Shown here in pieces: positions 28,259-37,256 of a DNA stretch of 64,000 bases (position 1 is the first letter of the stretch; every line of letters begins with the position of its first letter). Origin of the DNA: Thermohalobaculum sp050043005 (lineage in GTDB: Bacteria; Pseudomonadota; Alphaproteobacteria; Rhodobacterales; Rhodobacteraceae). A model generated the notes under the pieces. The model made no database searches. It was not told where the DNA came from and worked only from the letters and a program-made list of their open reading frames with translations. The DNA lies in contig JBHJIZ010000026.1 in assembly GCA_050043005.1 (NCBI GenBank), forward strand, positions 38,273 through 102,272, read 5' to 3'. Both the position numbers and the translations under genes were made by a program.

Positions 28259-28708
28259 CAGCGCATTTGTGCTCGCGGTGGCCTGTGTAAGCACGTCCGC
28301 CGCGAATCAGCCTTACTTGCGTTTCGGCCTGCCTCCGTCACAAAACTGCTAAACTCGCATTCTGCAAAGATATTCTGGCGTGAGCGCTCGATCTGGGCGA
28401 AAAAATGGCCGACGCTTGCCACATTCCCGCCGCAGGTTTTTGCGAACTGAAAAACCACGTCAGATGGTCCTGAACATCTCCTGAAAATCTGCACCAGATT
28501 GGAGAAGCGGCGCTTTAACGCTCGCTCATCGGTTGCTATCGTCTGCGTGATTTGAGGGGAAATCAGAGTTTATCGGAAGGTTCCGGGCGCTGTGAGCGCC
28601 CTCTTGGTGTGTGGCTGGTCATCCCCTGTTAATGCCTGCCGGAGCAATCCGGTTCGTGCAGCGCGAGGGGTGGGGCCTCTCGCACGAGAGGACAGAAGGA
28701 GCCGCGCG
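28259..28708. other. Intergenic region after dnaJ
   Basis: About 450 bases without a gene. TCGCGGTGG (28273-28281) and CCGCCGCGA (28297-28305) form a 9-bp stem with one wobble pair and a 15-base loop, a possible terminator for the dnaK operon. The second half should hold the promoter of the giant RTX gene, but I see no clear -35/-10 pair. AGAAGGAG ends the region as the ribosome site. Confidence 0.4.
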
Positions 28709-31700
28709 ATGACGAGCTACAATCCACTCTTCGATGCAACCGCAGTTGACACGCCAACCGGTATGACGCCCGCCGTGGCGATGGCGTCGATCTCGGACGT
28801 GCCATCTCAGGGTAGCGGACTTGCCGGTGAGGTCTACGTCACGAACGGCAGTATCTGGTCGATCTCGGTGCTTGAAGACATCATCGCGACCCGCTCTCCG
28901 GTCTCGACGTTCACAGCGACCGAGCTTCTGTATAGCGGCCGCAGAAGCGACACGACTGTCGGCGAATTCCTGGGCGACGATGCGGCCGCGATCCAGGGCG
29001 TGCCCGGCGACGTCTTCGAGATGGGACCGTCGGGCCTGACGTTCACCGGTTATATCTACATCCCTGCTGGCGTCCATGAGATCGCCGTCAGTTCGGATGA
29101 CGGTTTCTCGTTGAAGCTGGGCGGCGTCGAGTTCTCGGAATTCGAAGGCACGCGTGGCACCGAAGAGACAGCGCGGGTCGCCGATTTCGCCGGCGGGCTC
29201 TATGCAATGGAATTGCTGTACTTCGATGCGGGCGGCGGGCAATCGCTGAACCTCGAGATCGATGGGATCACCGTCGATCAGAGTGCTTTCTACCAATCGG
29301 TCGCCGACTTTACCAATCCGCCCGCCGACGTGCCGCTGGTGCCGGTGGCCGACTATCATCCCTCGTACTTTCTGGAAGACGCGCTCGATATCGCGACAAC
29401 GGACACGCCCACGGCAGGTGCCGACAGCATCGAAGGCGGCGGCGCAGATGAGACGATCGATGGCGGCGCGGGCGACGATTACATCAATGGCGGTTACGGC
29501 AACGACAAGATCATCGGCGGTGACGGTGATGACGTGCTGCTGGGCGGGCGCGGCGCCGACCTGCTGATCGGCGGTGACGGCGACGACCTGCTGATCGGCC
29601 GGTCGGATGCGAACGAACAGAGGATCGGACAGCTCGCACTTGGCACGCCGACCCGGCCAGACACGCCGGAAGGTGACGTCAACGAGGATCGCCAGAAGCT
29701 GAAGGGTTACGAGGATCAACCGCTGATCGGCGATGACATTATGATCGGCGGCGCGGGCAGCGACGTCTTCATGATCAACCCGCTGATCAACGCCAAGCTC
29801 CACATCATCCAGAAGCACACGCGCTCGGACGGCACGATCAACTGGGCCGGTGTCGCGGGTGAGAACACCTATCTGCACGATCACTGGGTCGACCATTTCG
29901 GCAACGAGATCATCGCCGACTATGTTGCTGGCGAAGACCAGATCGCCGTGATCGGTCACACGGCCACGATCGGCAACATCGACTACCGTGATGTCGATGG
30001 CGACGGCGATATCGAGTCGATCATCACCGTTGTTTCGAACCAGCATGGCGGCGGCGGCGCGCATGATGACGACCTGCTGGGTCAGATCATCGTGCACGGC
30101 GACAGGGTCGAGGAAGACGACATCATCACCGATGCGGGCGTGACCTATGGCATTGTCGAGACCTATGCCGAGGTTGCCGAGGCGATCTTCCCCGAAGGCG
30201 ACCTGAAGGTCACCGAAATCAACGGCGAACTGGTCTATGGCTATGACACGCGCGACGATCAGGGGAACCTGGGGCCGATCACCGGCAGCCCCGAGGACTA
30301 CGCCGACAACCCCTATCTTGATGACGCCGAAGCGCACGGGATCACCTTTGCGGCACCGACGCCGGAAGCCCTGAACGAAACCCGCTTCCCGTTCGAGCAA
30401 CTCGGCACGGTCAGCGTTGCAGGCCAGACCGACAACGGCACCGCGGGCGACGATGTGATCGCACCGGTTTATGCCGATCCCGACGGCCTGCCGGGTGCGC
30501 TGGGCTATTACAGCTTCACTGATAATGGTGCGGCTGCCGGCGCTTACGAGGATGCGCGCGGCGGTCCGACAGCGAAGGCCTATACGATCTACGAGAACCA
30601 GGCGTTGTTGCGTACGGACGGGCTGACGACCGGCCCGGACGGGGTCACGGTCAATGCGCTCGAGTTCAACGGTGAGGACGAATACGCCTTCATCAAACAC
30701 GACCCGGTGATGAGCGTCACCCAGGGCACGATCTCGATCTGGGTTCGCCCGGACGATCTGACCGAGGATTCGACCTTCCTGTCCAAGGATCAGTCCGGAC
30801 GCGATCTGGGCGGGCACTTCCGGCTTGGGCATACTTCGGACGGAGAGCTCTTCATGCGCTTCGCCGACGGCAATGGCCGTTGGGGCAACAATGCGTGGGA
30901 GACCGTCACACCGGTCTTCACCGAAGGCGAATGGGCGCACGTGGCAGTCAGCTTCACCGAGACGGGGGTCACGGTCTATGTCGATGGCGCACCGCTGTCG
31001 GACATCGTCTGGCAGGAACTCGAGGGCGGCGTCGCGACACCCGGCGCGTTTACCGAGGCATTCATCCTGCAGAATGAAAACCCGTGGGTGCTTGGCGCGG
31101 ATTCATACCGCTCGGATGTAAATGCGACAGCCCAGATCTTCGCCGTGGATGATGAAGATCTGGACCGGGCGTTCGATGGCGCGGTGGCGGAGTTCGGAGT
31201 CTGGGGTGGCTTCACACCGGACGATGCGCTGACCCAGGACGAGATCAACGCGTTGATCACTGACGGGCCGGGAGCCGCATTGACCAATCCATCCGGCCCG
31301 CAACCGATGATGGCGGGCGAGGACGTCTTCGAAGGCGGCGACGGCGACGACCTGATCTTCGGCGAGGCCGGGAACGACACGTTGGACGGTGGCGCTGGTA
31401 ACGATTCGATCGAGGGCGGCTATGGCGACGACTGGATCGAGGGCGGTAGCGGCAATGACGAACTCGACGGCGGGCGCGGGAACGACATTCTGTTCGGCGG
31501 CGACGGTGACGACCTGCTCTGGGCGCGCTCGGATGGCGGCGAGCAACGCGCCGGGCAACTGGTGCTGGATGATCCTTCGCGCCCGCTGGGCAACCAGATC
31601 GATCCCGAATACCTGAAACTGGCGGACTGGATCGACCAGCCGCTCGAGGCCGACGACATTCTCGTCGGCGGCTCGGGCAACGACACGTTCTACATCCAGA

Positions 31701-34291
31701 CACTGATCAACGGCACCAAGGACATCCTGCTGGAGCATACGCAGGAGGATCGCTCGATCCGCTATCACGGTGTCGCCGGAGAGAACAAATACGTCCACGA
31801 TCACTGGGTCGATCTATCTGGCATCGACGTCATCGCCGACTTCAAGCGCGGCGAGGACCAGATCAAGATCATCGGCCACACGACGAACATTCTGGACATT
31901 ACCCACAAGAGCTACGACAGCGACGGCGACGGCGTGCACGATGACGCGATGTCGATCGTCCAGATCTACTCGCAACAGGGCAACGGGGGCGGTGCGCACG
32001 ACGAGGATATGATCGGCTACGCGGTCGTGTTCGGCGATCTGGTTACCGAGGACGACATCGAAACCGACGCAGGCGCGCATTTCGGCATCGTGCGCACGGT
32101 CGATGACATTCAAGAGGCCGTCGCACCGACCGGCGAGACCAAAATCTCGGTCACCGATGATGGCGTGACGATCTACGGCTACGACAGCCGCGACATCGAG
32201 GGCAACCCGATGGCCGCCGATCCACTGTCGTTCTCGTCGAACCCGTTCCTCGATCAGGTCGATTTCGCGTCGTCGAAGACCGGCGGCCCGCTGACGGTGA
32301 TCGTCGAGAACGATGGCGGCACGTTCGACGGCGTCGATGACGCGGTGACCATTGCGCACACGCAGGATCAGGCGCAGGCCGAGGGCACCTGGGCCTTCAG
32401 CTTCACCGCCGACACGCCCGGCGAGGGCCGGCAGGTTGTGTTGTCAAAGGACCACTCCGGCTACAAGGATGGTGGGCACCTCAGCTTCTATGTCGATGGG
32501 AACGACTATTTCTATGTTCGCTTCCAGAGCGAAACCGAGACCCGGCACCTGAAGTATCGCGACGAGAAGATCGAGGCGGGCGAGACCTACCAAATCGCGT
32601 TCGCCTTCGATGCCGACACCATCGCCCTTTATGTGAACGGTGAGATGGTCGACGCTGACGAAGGCTTCGCGAACGGGATGCTGGGCAATACCGAGGGCAC
32701 CGTCATCGGCGCCTCGACCATGCAACGCTGGAACGATGACGACCGGCTGCGCGATTTCTTCGACGGCACGGTCGAGAAGGTCTCGGTATTCGATCGCGCA
32801 ATCGATCCGGTCGAGGCTATTCTACTTGCGGAAGCGGATGGAGATCACTCGGTTCTGACGAGCGACGTGAACGACCAGACCGGCGCGACGATGCCCTTGG
32901 CCGATATCGTCGGTGATGACGGCGACAACAGCCTTTACGGCGATGAAGGCGACAACGTCATGGACGGCGGTGCGGGACGCGACGTGCTGATTGGCAGGGC
33001 AGGCGATGACACCATGATCGGCGGCACCGGCGATGACCGCTTTTACGTCGATCAGGCCGGTGACGTGGTCATGGAGCATTCCGCTGGCGGCTATGACCGG
33101 GTCTATGCATCGATCGATCACGCGCTTGCGGAGAACGTCGAAGTCGCGGTGGCGACAGGTACCGACGACGTGAACCTGACCGGCAATGCCGAGGCGAACT
33201 GGCTGACCGGCAACGCTGGATCAAACGTCATCCTGGGCCTGGCGGGCCGTGACCGTTTGCAGGGTCGCGATGGTGATGACACGCTCGACGGCGGGGCCGA
33301 CAACGATGTCCTCGAAGGCGGCGCTGGAGCGGACCTTTTCCGCTTTGGAGCGGACGGCGGTATCGATCAGGTTCTCGACTTCGAACTCGGCATCGACCTT
33401 CTCGAATTTGAAAACGCAAGCTTCGCCGACCTGGTGATCGAAGACTCTCGCTTCGGGGCAAAGATCAGTTTTGACGCCGCTGACGGCAGCAACGCCCTGT
33501 TCCTGAACAATATCTTGGCGGCTGAGGTCACGGTCTCCAGCTTTGCCGGAACAAACGAGGTCATCGCTGGGACCGAAAGCGCGGACCGGCTGCATGGCAC
33601 CGACGGTGACGATGTCATGGAAGGCGGCAGCGGCGACGACTGGTTCTACAGAAGTGCCGGCGCGGACCTGATGATCGGTGGCGCGGGCGATGATGGCTAC
33701 TTCATCGACGATGCCGGTGACAAGATCGTCGAACGCGCGGGCGAAGGGACCGATCGTGCAATCGGATCCGTCGATTTCACGCTCGCCGCACATGTCGAGA
33801 TCGGGACGATCGAAGGCGAGGGCGCCGTCGACATCACCGGCAATGAGCAAGACAATCAGATCCGTGGGAACACTGCGACAAATGTGCTGATCGGCGCGGG
33901 CGGGCGTGACCGTCTCTACGGCATGGAAGGTGACGATACCCTGGACGGCGGTGCTGACAACGACATCCTTGCCGGAGGTGCTGGCGCCGACATCTTCCGT
34001 TTCGGACTTGGTGGCGGCAGCGACGTGATCACGGACTTCGAGATCGGCGTGGACCTGATCGATCTGACCCCCAGCGGACGATCCTTCGACGAGGTTCGGA
34101 TCTACGATTCCGTACACGGCGCTGTTGTTCGCTATCAGCACGATGGTGACGAAATCTCCCTGGTTGTTCTGAAAGGCGTCACCTCACCCGAAATCGACTT
34201 CTCGAACTTTGTGGGCGGCGAGGCTTTCATCATCGGTGATGAAGGCGACAATGTCCTGGTCGGAACGAACGACGATGACATCCTTCAGTGA
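28709..34291 (+). CDS. Giant PA14/LamG/RTX calcium-binding secreted protein (premature stop)
   Basis: 1,860 residues up to the stop. The N-terminus lacks a classical signal peptide and carries a PA14-like domain (about 40-200). Blocks of glycine/aspartate RTX nonapeptides (GGxGxDxLx) follow, with two LamG-like jelly-roll domains (about 585-850 and 1195-1375). The C-terminal third is a set of repeats combining RTX nonapeptides with a YDRVYA/NVE segment. Such proteins fold on calcium outside the cell after type I secretion, whose signal is at the extreme C-terminus. Here the frame is interrupted by TGA at 34289-34291, where the RTX consensus predicts glycine (GGA), and continues in phase to 34885, so the secretion signal is separated. 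No type I secretion genes are adjacent. AGAAGGAG precedes the ATG. Confidence 0.85.
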   Translation: MTSYNPLFDATAVDTPTGMTPAVAMASISDVPSQGSGLAGEVYVTNGSIWSISVLEDIIATRSPVSTFTATELLYSGRRSDTTVGEFLGDDAAAIQGVPGDVFEMGPSGLTFTGYIYIPAGVHEIAVSSDDGFSLKLGGVEFSEFEGTRGTEETARVADFAGGLYAMELLYFDAGGGQSLNLEIDGITVDQSAFYQSVADFTNPPADVPLVPVADYHPSYFLEDALDIATTDTPTAGADSIEGGGADETIDGGAGDDYINGGYGNDKIIGGDGDDVLLGGRGADLLIGGDGDDLLIGRSDANEQRIGQLALGTPTRPDTPEGDVNEDRQKLKGYEDQPLIGDDIMIGGAGSDVFMINPLINAKLHIIQKHTRSDGTINWAGVAGENTYLHDHWVDHFGNEIIADYVAGEDQIAVIGHTATIGNIDYRDVDGDGDIESIITVVSNQHGGGGAHDDDLLGQIIVHGDRVEEDDIITDAGVTYGIVETYAEVAEAIFPEGDLKVTEINGELVYGYDTRDDQGNLGPITGSPEDYADNPYLDDAEAHGITFAAPTPEALNETRFPFEQLGTVSVAGQTDNGTAGDDVIAPVYADPDGLPGALGYYSFTDNGAAAGAYEDARGGPTAKAYTIYENQALLRTDGLTTGPDGVTVNALEFNGEDEYAFIKHDPVMSVTQGTISIWVRPDDLTEDSTFLSKDQSGRDLGGHFRLGHTSDGELFMRFADGNGRWGNNAWETVTPVFTEGEWAHVAVSFTETGVTVYVDGAPLSDIVWQELEGGVATPGAFTEAFILQNENPWVLGADSYRSDVNATAQIFAVDDEDLDRAFDGAVAEFGVWGGFTPDDALTQDEINALITDGPGAALTNPSGPQPMMAGEDVFEGGDGDDLIFGEAGNDTLDGGAGNDSIEGGYGDDWIEGGSGNDELDGGRGNDILFGGDGDDLLWARSDGGEQRAGQLVLDDPSRPLGNQIDPEYLKLADWIDQPLEADDILVGGSGNDTFYIQTLINGTKDILLEHTQEDRSIRYHGVAGENKYVHDHWVDLSGIDVIADFKRGEDQIKIIGHTTNILDITHKSYDSDGDGVHDDAMSIVQIYSQQGNGGGAHDEDMIGYAVVFGDLVTEDDIETDAGAHFGIVRTVDDIQEAVAPTGETKISVTDDGVTIYGYDSRDIEGNPMAADPLSFSSNPFLDQVDFASSKTGGPLTVIVENDGGTFDGVDDAVTIAHTQDQAQAEGTWAFSFTADTPGEGRQVVLSKDHSGYKDGGHLSFYVDGNDYFYVRFQSETETRHLKYRDEKIEAGETYQIAFAFDADTIALYVNGEMVDADEGFANGMLGNTEGTVIGASTMQRWNDDDRLRDFFDGTVEKVSVFDRAIDPVEAILLAEADGDHSVLTSDVNDQTGATMPLADIVGDDGDNSLYGDEGDNVMDGGAGRDVLIGRAGDDTMIGGTGDDRFYVDQAGDVVMEHSAGGYDRVYASIDHALAENVEVAVATGTDDVNLTGNAEANWLTGNAGSNVILGLAGRDRLQGRDGDDTLDGGADNDVLEGGAGADLFRFGADGGIDQVLDFELGIDLLEFENASFADLVIEDSRFGAKISFDAADGSNALFLNNILAAEVTVSSFAGTNEVIAGTESADRLHGTDGDDVMEGGSGDDWFYRSAGADLMIGGAGDDGYFIDDAGDKIVERAGEGTDRAIGSVDFTLAAHVEIGTIEGEGAVDITGNEQDNQIRGNTATNVLIGAGGRDRLYGMEGDDTLDGGADNDILAGGAGADIFRFGLGGGSDVITDFEIGVDLIDLTPSGRSFDEVRIYDSVHGAVVRYQHDGDEISLVVLKGVTSPEIDFSNFVGGEAFIIGDEGDNVLVGTNDDDILQ
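29424..32850 (+). repeat. Internal duplication: two [RTX block - conserved module - LamG] cassettes
   Basis: The encoded protein contains two similar long cassettes, roughly 29424-31250 and 31320-32850. Both have an RTX block, then a module with YxHDHWVD, GEDQI and IGHT followed by GGGAHD, then a TxDGV/LamG-like domain beginning with VxIAHTQ- or EYAFIKHD-like strands. The second copy is shorter. This reads as an intragenic duplication that has since diverged. Confidence 0.6.
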
Positions 34292-34885
34292 TTGGCCGGA
34301 AACGACCGTTTCGACGGCCGTAGTGGCAATGATGAGATGATCGGCGGTCTCGGCGATGACGTGTTCTATCTGCGCGGCGCGGGCGACACCGCGGTCGAAC
34401 AAGAGAACGAAGGATACGACCGCGTCTATTCCTTCGTCGACACCGTGCTGGCAGACAATATCGAGGTCGTGCAAGCGGTCGGTGTCGAGTCGCTCGCGCT
34501 CATGGGCAACGCACTGGACAACTATGTCACCGGCAATGCGGGCAACAATGTCCTGCGCGGCGGCGCGGGAGATGACCGGGTTCAGGGCCGCGATGGCAAT
34601 GACTTGCTGGAGGGCGGCGAAGGCTCGGACGTGCTCGAAGGCGGCACAGGGGCCGACATCTTCAAGTTCAGCCGTGGCGACGACATCAACCGGATCCTCG
34701 ATTTCGAACAGGGCGTCGACACACTCGACCTGTCGGCAATCAACACCCGGTTCAATGCGCTCGACATTTATGACGGCTCGGCCGGTGCCGTCGTGCGTTG
34801 GGACAGCAGCGCGGACAATCTGGGGCTGGTGGTTCTACAGGGCGTCGCGGCCGACGACGTGTCGGCCTCGGACTTCAATTTCTGA
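32926..34885 (+). repeat. Three C-terminal RTX/YDRVYA repeats of about 620-660 bases
   Basis: Each unit encodes an RTX nonapeptide start (DNxLYG or DDVMEG), a DRFYVDxAGD-type segment, a YDRVYAS...ENVEV strand, NLTGNAExN, a GRDRLQGRDGDDTLDGG nonapeptide run and an ADxFRFG...VLDFExGxD end. Approximate units are 32926-33546, 33570-34210 and 34240-34885. The in-frame TGA falls at the start of the third. Confidence 0.65.
34292..34885 (+). pseudogene. C-terminal fragment of the RTX protein, cut off by the in-frame TGA
   Basis: This 198-codon stretch directly continues the reading frame of the giant RTX gene after TGA 34289-34291 and completes its third C-terminal repeat, ending DVSASDFNF. The codons around the break read DDILQ, stop, LAGNDRF; a glycine in the stop position restores the nonapeptide, so a single G-to-T change (GGA to TGA) explains the break. 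The next codon is TTG, so reinitiation is conceivable but there is no ribosome site. It contains the expected type I secretion signal region. It could be a true mutation, a sequencing error, or read through. Confidence 0.75.
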
Positions 34886-35035
34886 CAAGAACGGTGACCC
34901 GCGGTGCCCGCACAGGGCTCCGTTGTACAACCCGCACAAACTGGACACATGCCAGCGGCCGTTCTGGTCGCTTGCTCTGTTCTGCCAGCCCGGATACCGC
35001 CACACTGCACCAGCAACCAGAATCGGAGCAGACGC

Positions 35036-35638
35036 ATGTGGATCCGACATATCCCCTTCACTCAGGCGACAGGGCGCCTGAAGCAGTTGTACGACCGGGT
35101 CGCGGGACCGAACGGCAATGTCGACAACATCATGCTGGCGCATTCAGCGCGCCCGCACACCATGGAGGGCCACATGGCTCTCTACAAGAATGTGCTGCAC
35201 CACGGTTCCAATACGGTGCCGAAGTGGTTTCTCGAATGCATCGGGATCTGGGTCAGCGTGCTGAACCGCTGCGACTACTGCGTCGAGCATCATTTCGAAG
35301 GCATGAAGCGGCTGATCCGCGACGACAAGCGGTCGAACGCTATCCGCAAGGCGCTGGAGAAGTCCGAACCCGAGAAAGCCCCGCTGACGCCCGCGGAACT
35401 GGCCGCGCTGGACTATGCCGATGCTCTGACATCGGGGCCAGCCTTCGTGGATGCCGACGACATCGTCGAGTTGCGCGACAAGGGCTGGGACGATGGCCAG
35501 ATCCTCGAGATCAATCAGGTGGCCGCTTACTTCAATTACGCCAACCGCACCGTGCTGGGTCTGGGCGTGTCCACCGATGGCGATGTGTTGGGGCTGGCAC
35601 CAACGGGCGATGACCCCGATGATTGGGGACATCGCTAG
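35036..35638 (+). CDS. AhpD-like/carboxymuconolactone decarboxylase-family peroxidase-related protein
   Basis: A 200-residue alpha-helical protein with the AhpD-type redox motif CDYC followed by VEHH (about residue 80), the hallmark of peroxidase-related AhpD-like enzymes. The downstream EINQVAAYFNYANR segment is also typical. It probably functions in thiol-dependent peroxide or alkyl hydroperoxide defence. GGAG precedes the ATG at 35036; an open frame reaches back to 34904, but that part looks noncoding. It stands alone between the RTX fragment and an orphan gene. Confidence 0.83.
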   Translation: MWIRHIPFTQATGRLKQLYDRVAGPNGNVDNIMLAHSARPHTMEGHMALYKNVLHHGSNTVPKWFLECIGIWVSVLNRCDYCVEHHFEGMKRLIRDDKRSNAIRKALEKSEPEKAPLTPAELAALDYADALTSGPAFVDADDIVELRDKGWDDGQILEINQVAAYFNYANRTVLGLGVSTDGDVLGLAPTGDDPDDWGHR

Positions 35639-35856
35639 CCGGACCTACTTCCTGTCTGAGCGCCGCGCTTTCGCCGCGGCCGCGTCAGGCGTGCTGGTTG
35701 CGCGCACTCGCTGAACCGTAAAAGGACAGGCCAATGCCGAGTTGGCCATACTGCGATCGCGCGTCCAACTGCGCGGTCGTCGTCTGCTAGCTTGTGCGAA
35801 TCTCGTAAATTTGTCATGTTTCCGGCCATTGAAACCAAAGAAATTGAGGTGCCCTA

Positions 35857-36348
35857 ATGGCTTGGCAAGAGAATTGGCTATGGGATTCTAATGACGAAAT
35901 GGTCCGTGATTTCCTGACAGGTGGCGAGATCGCCTCGGTTAAGAAATGGCAGACCTCTGGCGAGTTTACGTTCGAGATTCACGGAGGCCACACAACGGGC
36001 GCTCCGGTGTACGTGCGCCCGACTGGAAACACCGACAACTCCAACATCCCGAAGTTTGATACGGCGGTAACGTTCGCGCATCAGTACGGCACAATGTTCG
36101 ATTTCGCCAATGATGGAAAACTGCGTGCGGCGTTGAGCGGTCCGGCACAAGATGAGCTTCTTGGATTGTTGCGGGACGAATGGGACACGATCAAACTTGT
36201 CGCGACGCGGTATTGGAATGACGAACCGGTAAACGATGCGCGAAAGTCAACCAGTGAGTTGTGGGCCGAGGAAGAAACTTCGGACACTGGGCAGCATAAC
36301 ACAGTGATCTCAAAAGACCTGCTTCACAAGATCCTTGGGGCGCAATAG
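35857..36348 (+). CDS. Hypothetical cytoplasmic protein
   Basis: A 163-residue protein with no signal peptide or membrane helix, a tryptophan-rich N-terminus (AWQENWLWD) and an acidic C-terminal half. I do not recognise the family. It follows an approximately 220-base gap after the AhpD-like gene and is convergent with the SDR gene. Composition (normal codon use, no long repeats) supports a real gene. Confidence 0.6.
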   Translation: MAWQENWLWDSNDEMVRDFLTGGEIASVKKWQTSGEFTFEIHGGHTTGAPVYVRPTGNTDNSNIPKFDTAVTFAHQYGTMFDFANDGKLRAALSGPAQDELLGLLRDEWDTIKLVATRYWNDEPVNDARKSTSELWAEEETSDTGQHNTVISKDLLHKILGAQ

Positions 36349-36377
36349 CCGATCGATCCCGGGCGGGCAGACGGGCG

Positions 36378-37169
36378 TCATCGCACAGGAGATGCCAGTG
36401 GATCCAGCAATGTCCGCCCACCATCGACCGAGACGATCTGACCGGTGATGTAGCTGGCATGATCCGAGGCGAGGAACAGGGCAGTCTCGGCCGCTTCCTC
36501 GGTATCCGCCAGCCGCCCCATCGGCGTGACGGCCAGCATATCGCCGCGCAGGGTTTCGTCCTCGCGGAACGCCGAGCGCAAGCGCTCGGTCATCACCCCG
36601 CCCAGGGCAACAGCATTGACCCGGATCCCACGGGGCGCGAGGCTTGCCGCCATGGACCTGGTCAACTGGTCCAGCGCCGCACAGGACACGGAGTAAGACA
36701 ACAGTTCCGGCACCGTCCGTCTGGCGGCGATGGAAGAGACGTTCACGATTGCGCCGTTGACCCGGTCAGCGCCGTCTTCCGCATCCAGCATACGCTTGGC
36801 GAAAGCCTGGCTGAGCTGGAAGACGTTCCGCACGGTTTCTCCAAACGCCGTGTCGAAGTTCTCGGTCCCGATCTCCAGAAACATCCCGGGGTCACTGACG
36901 CGCTGGGCACCGTTGACCAGAACATCGATCTTGCCGAAACGATCCATCGTCGCGGCCATGAGATTTGCGATGCAGAGCTTGTCCTGCATAACGAACGGGA
37001 AGACCTGCCAGCGGTCGTCATCTCCGTCCAGCGACACCCCGCCTTTGTCATCGCACGCAGCGATCATCACATTGGCGCCCGCGTCCAGGAACCGTTGCGA
37101 GATCGTCTGCCCCGCGTCCTGGGTGGCCGTGGTGACAATGGCGGTCTTGCCAGAGAGCGATATCGACAT
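36378..37169 (-). CDS. Short-chain dehydrogenase/reductase homologue lacking the catalytic lysine
   Basis: A 263-residue SDR-fold protein with the NxAG-like turn (VLVNGAQ), the catalytic-serine region NVSSIAA (145-147) and Y159. The YxxxK motif is YSVSC, so the catalytic lysine is cysteine (C163). The nucleotide-binding TGxxxGxG is also changed to TTATQDAG. The late features (GGVMTERLR and ITGQIVSVDGG) are normal. It may be inactive, use altered chemistry, or be a binding protein. It is divergent or adjacent to the ubiH-like gene on the same strand, 87 bases apart. Confidence 0.8.
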   Translation of the reverse strand: MSISLSGKTAIVTTATQDAGQTISQRFLDAGANVMIAACDDKGGVSLDGDDDRWQVFPFVMQDKLCIANLMAATMDRFGKIDVLVNGAQRVSDPGMFLEIGTENFDTAFGETVRNVFQLSQAFAKRMLDAEDGADRVNGAIVNVSSIAARRTVPELLSYSVSCAALDQLTRSMAASLAPRGIRVNAVALGGVMTERLRSAFREDETLRGDMLAVTPMGRLADTEEAAETALFLASDHASYITGQIVSVDGGRTLLDPLASPVR

Positions 37170-37256
37170 CTGCTGTCTCCCTCACGGCCACACGGGGCAC
37201 GCCGCTTCATCAAAACCCGGCCCGCGTGGCGCCTGTCAATGTTAGATTTTCTGCAG

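Noticed and set aside
28619..30940. Long minus-strand open frame across the RTX gene
   Set aside because: Antisense shadow of repetitive Gly/Asp codons; no ribosome site or domain.
29424..34885. Short repeats in this region as a CRISPR array
   Set aside because: The repetition follows RTX nonapeptide codons within a reading frame and has no regular spacer pattern. No CRISPR array is seen anywhere in the window.
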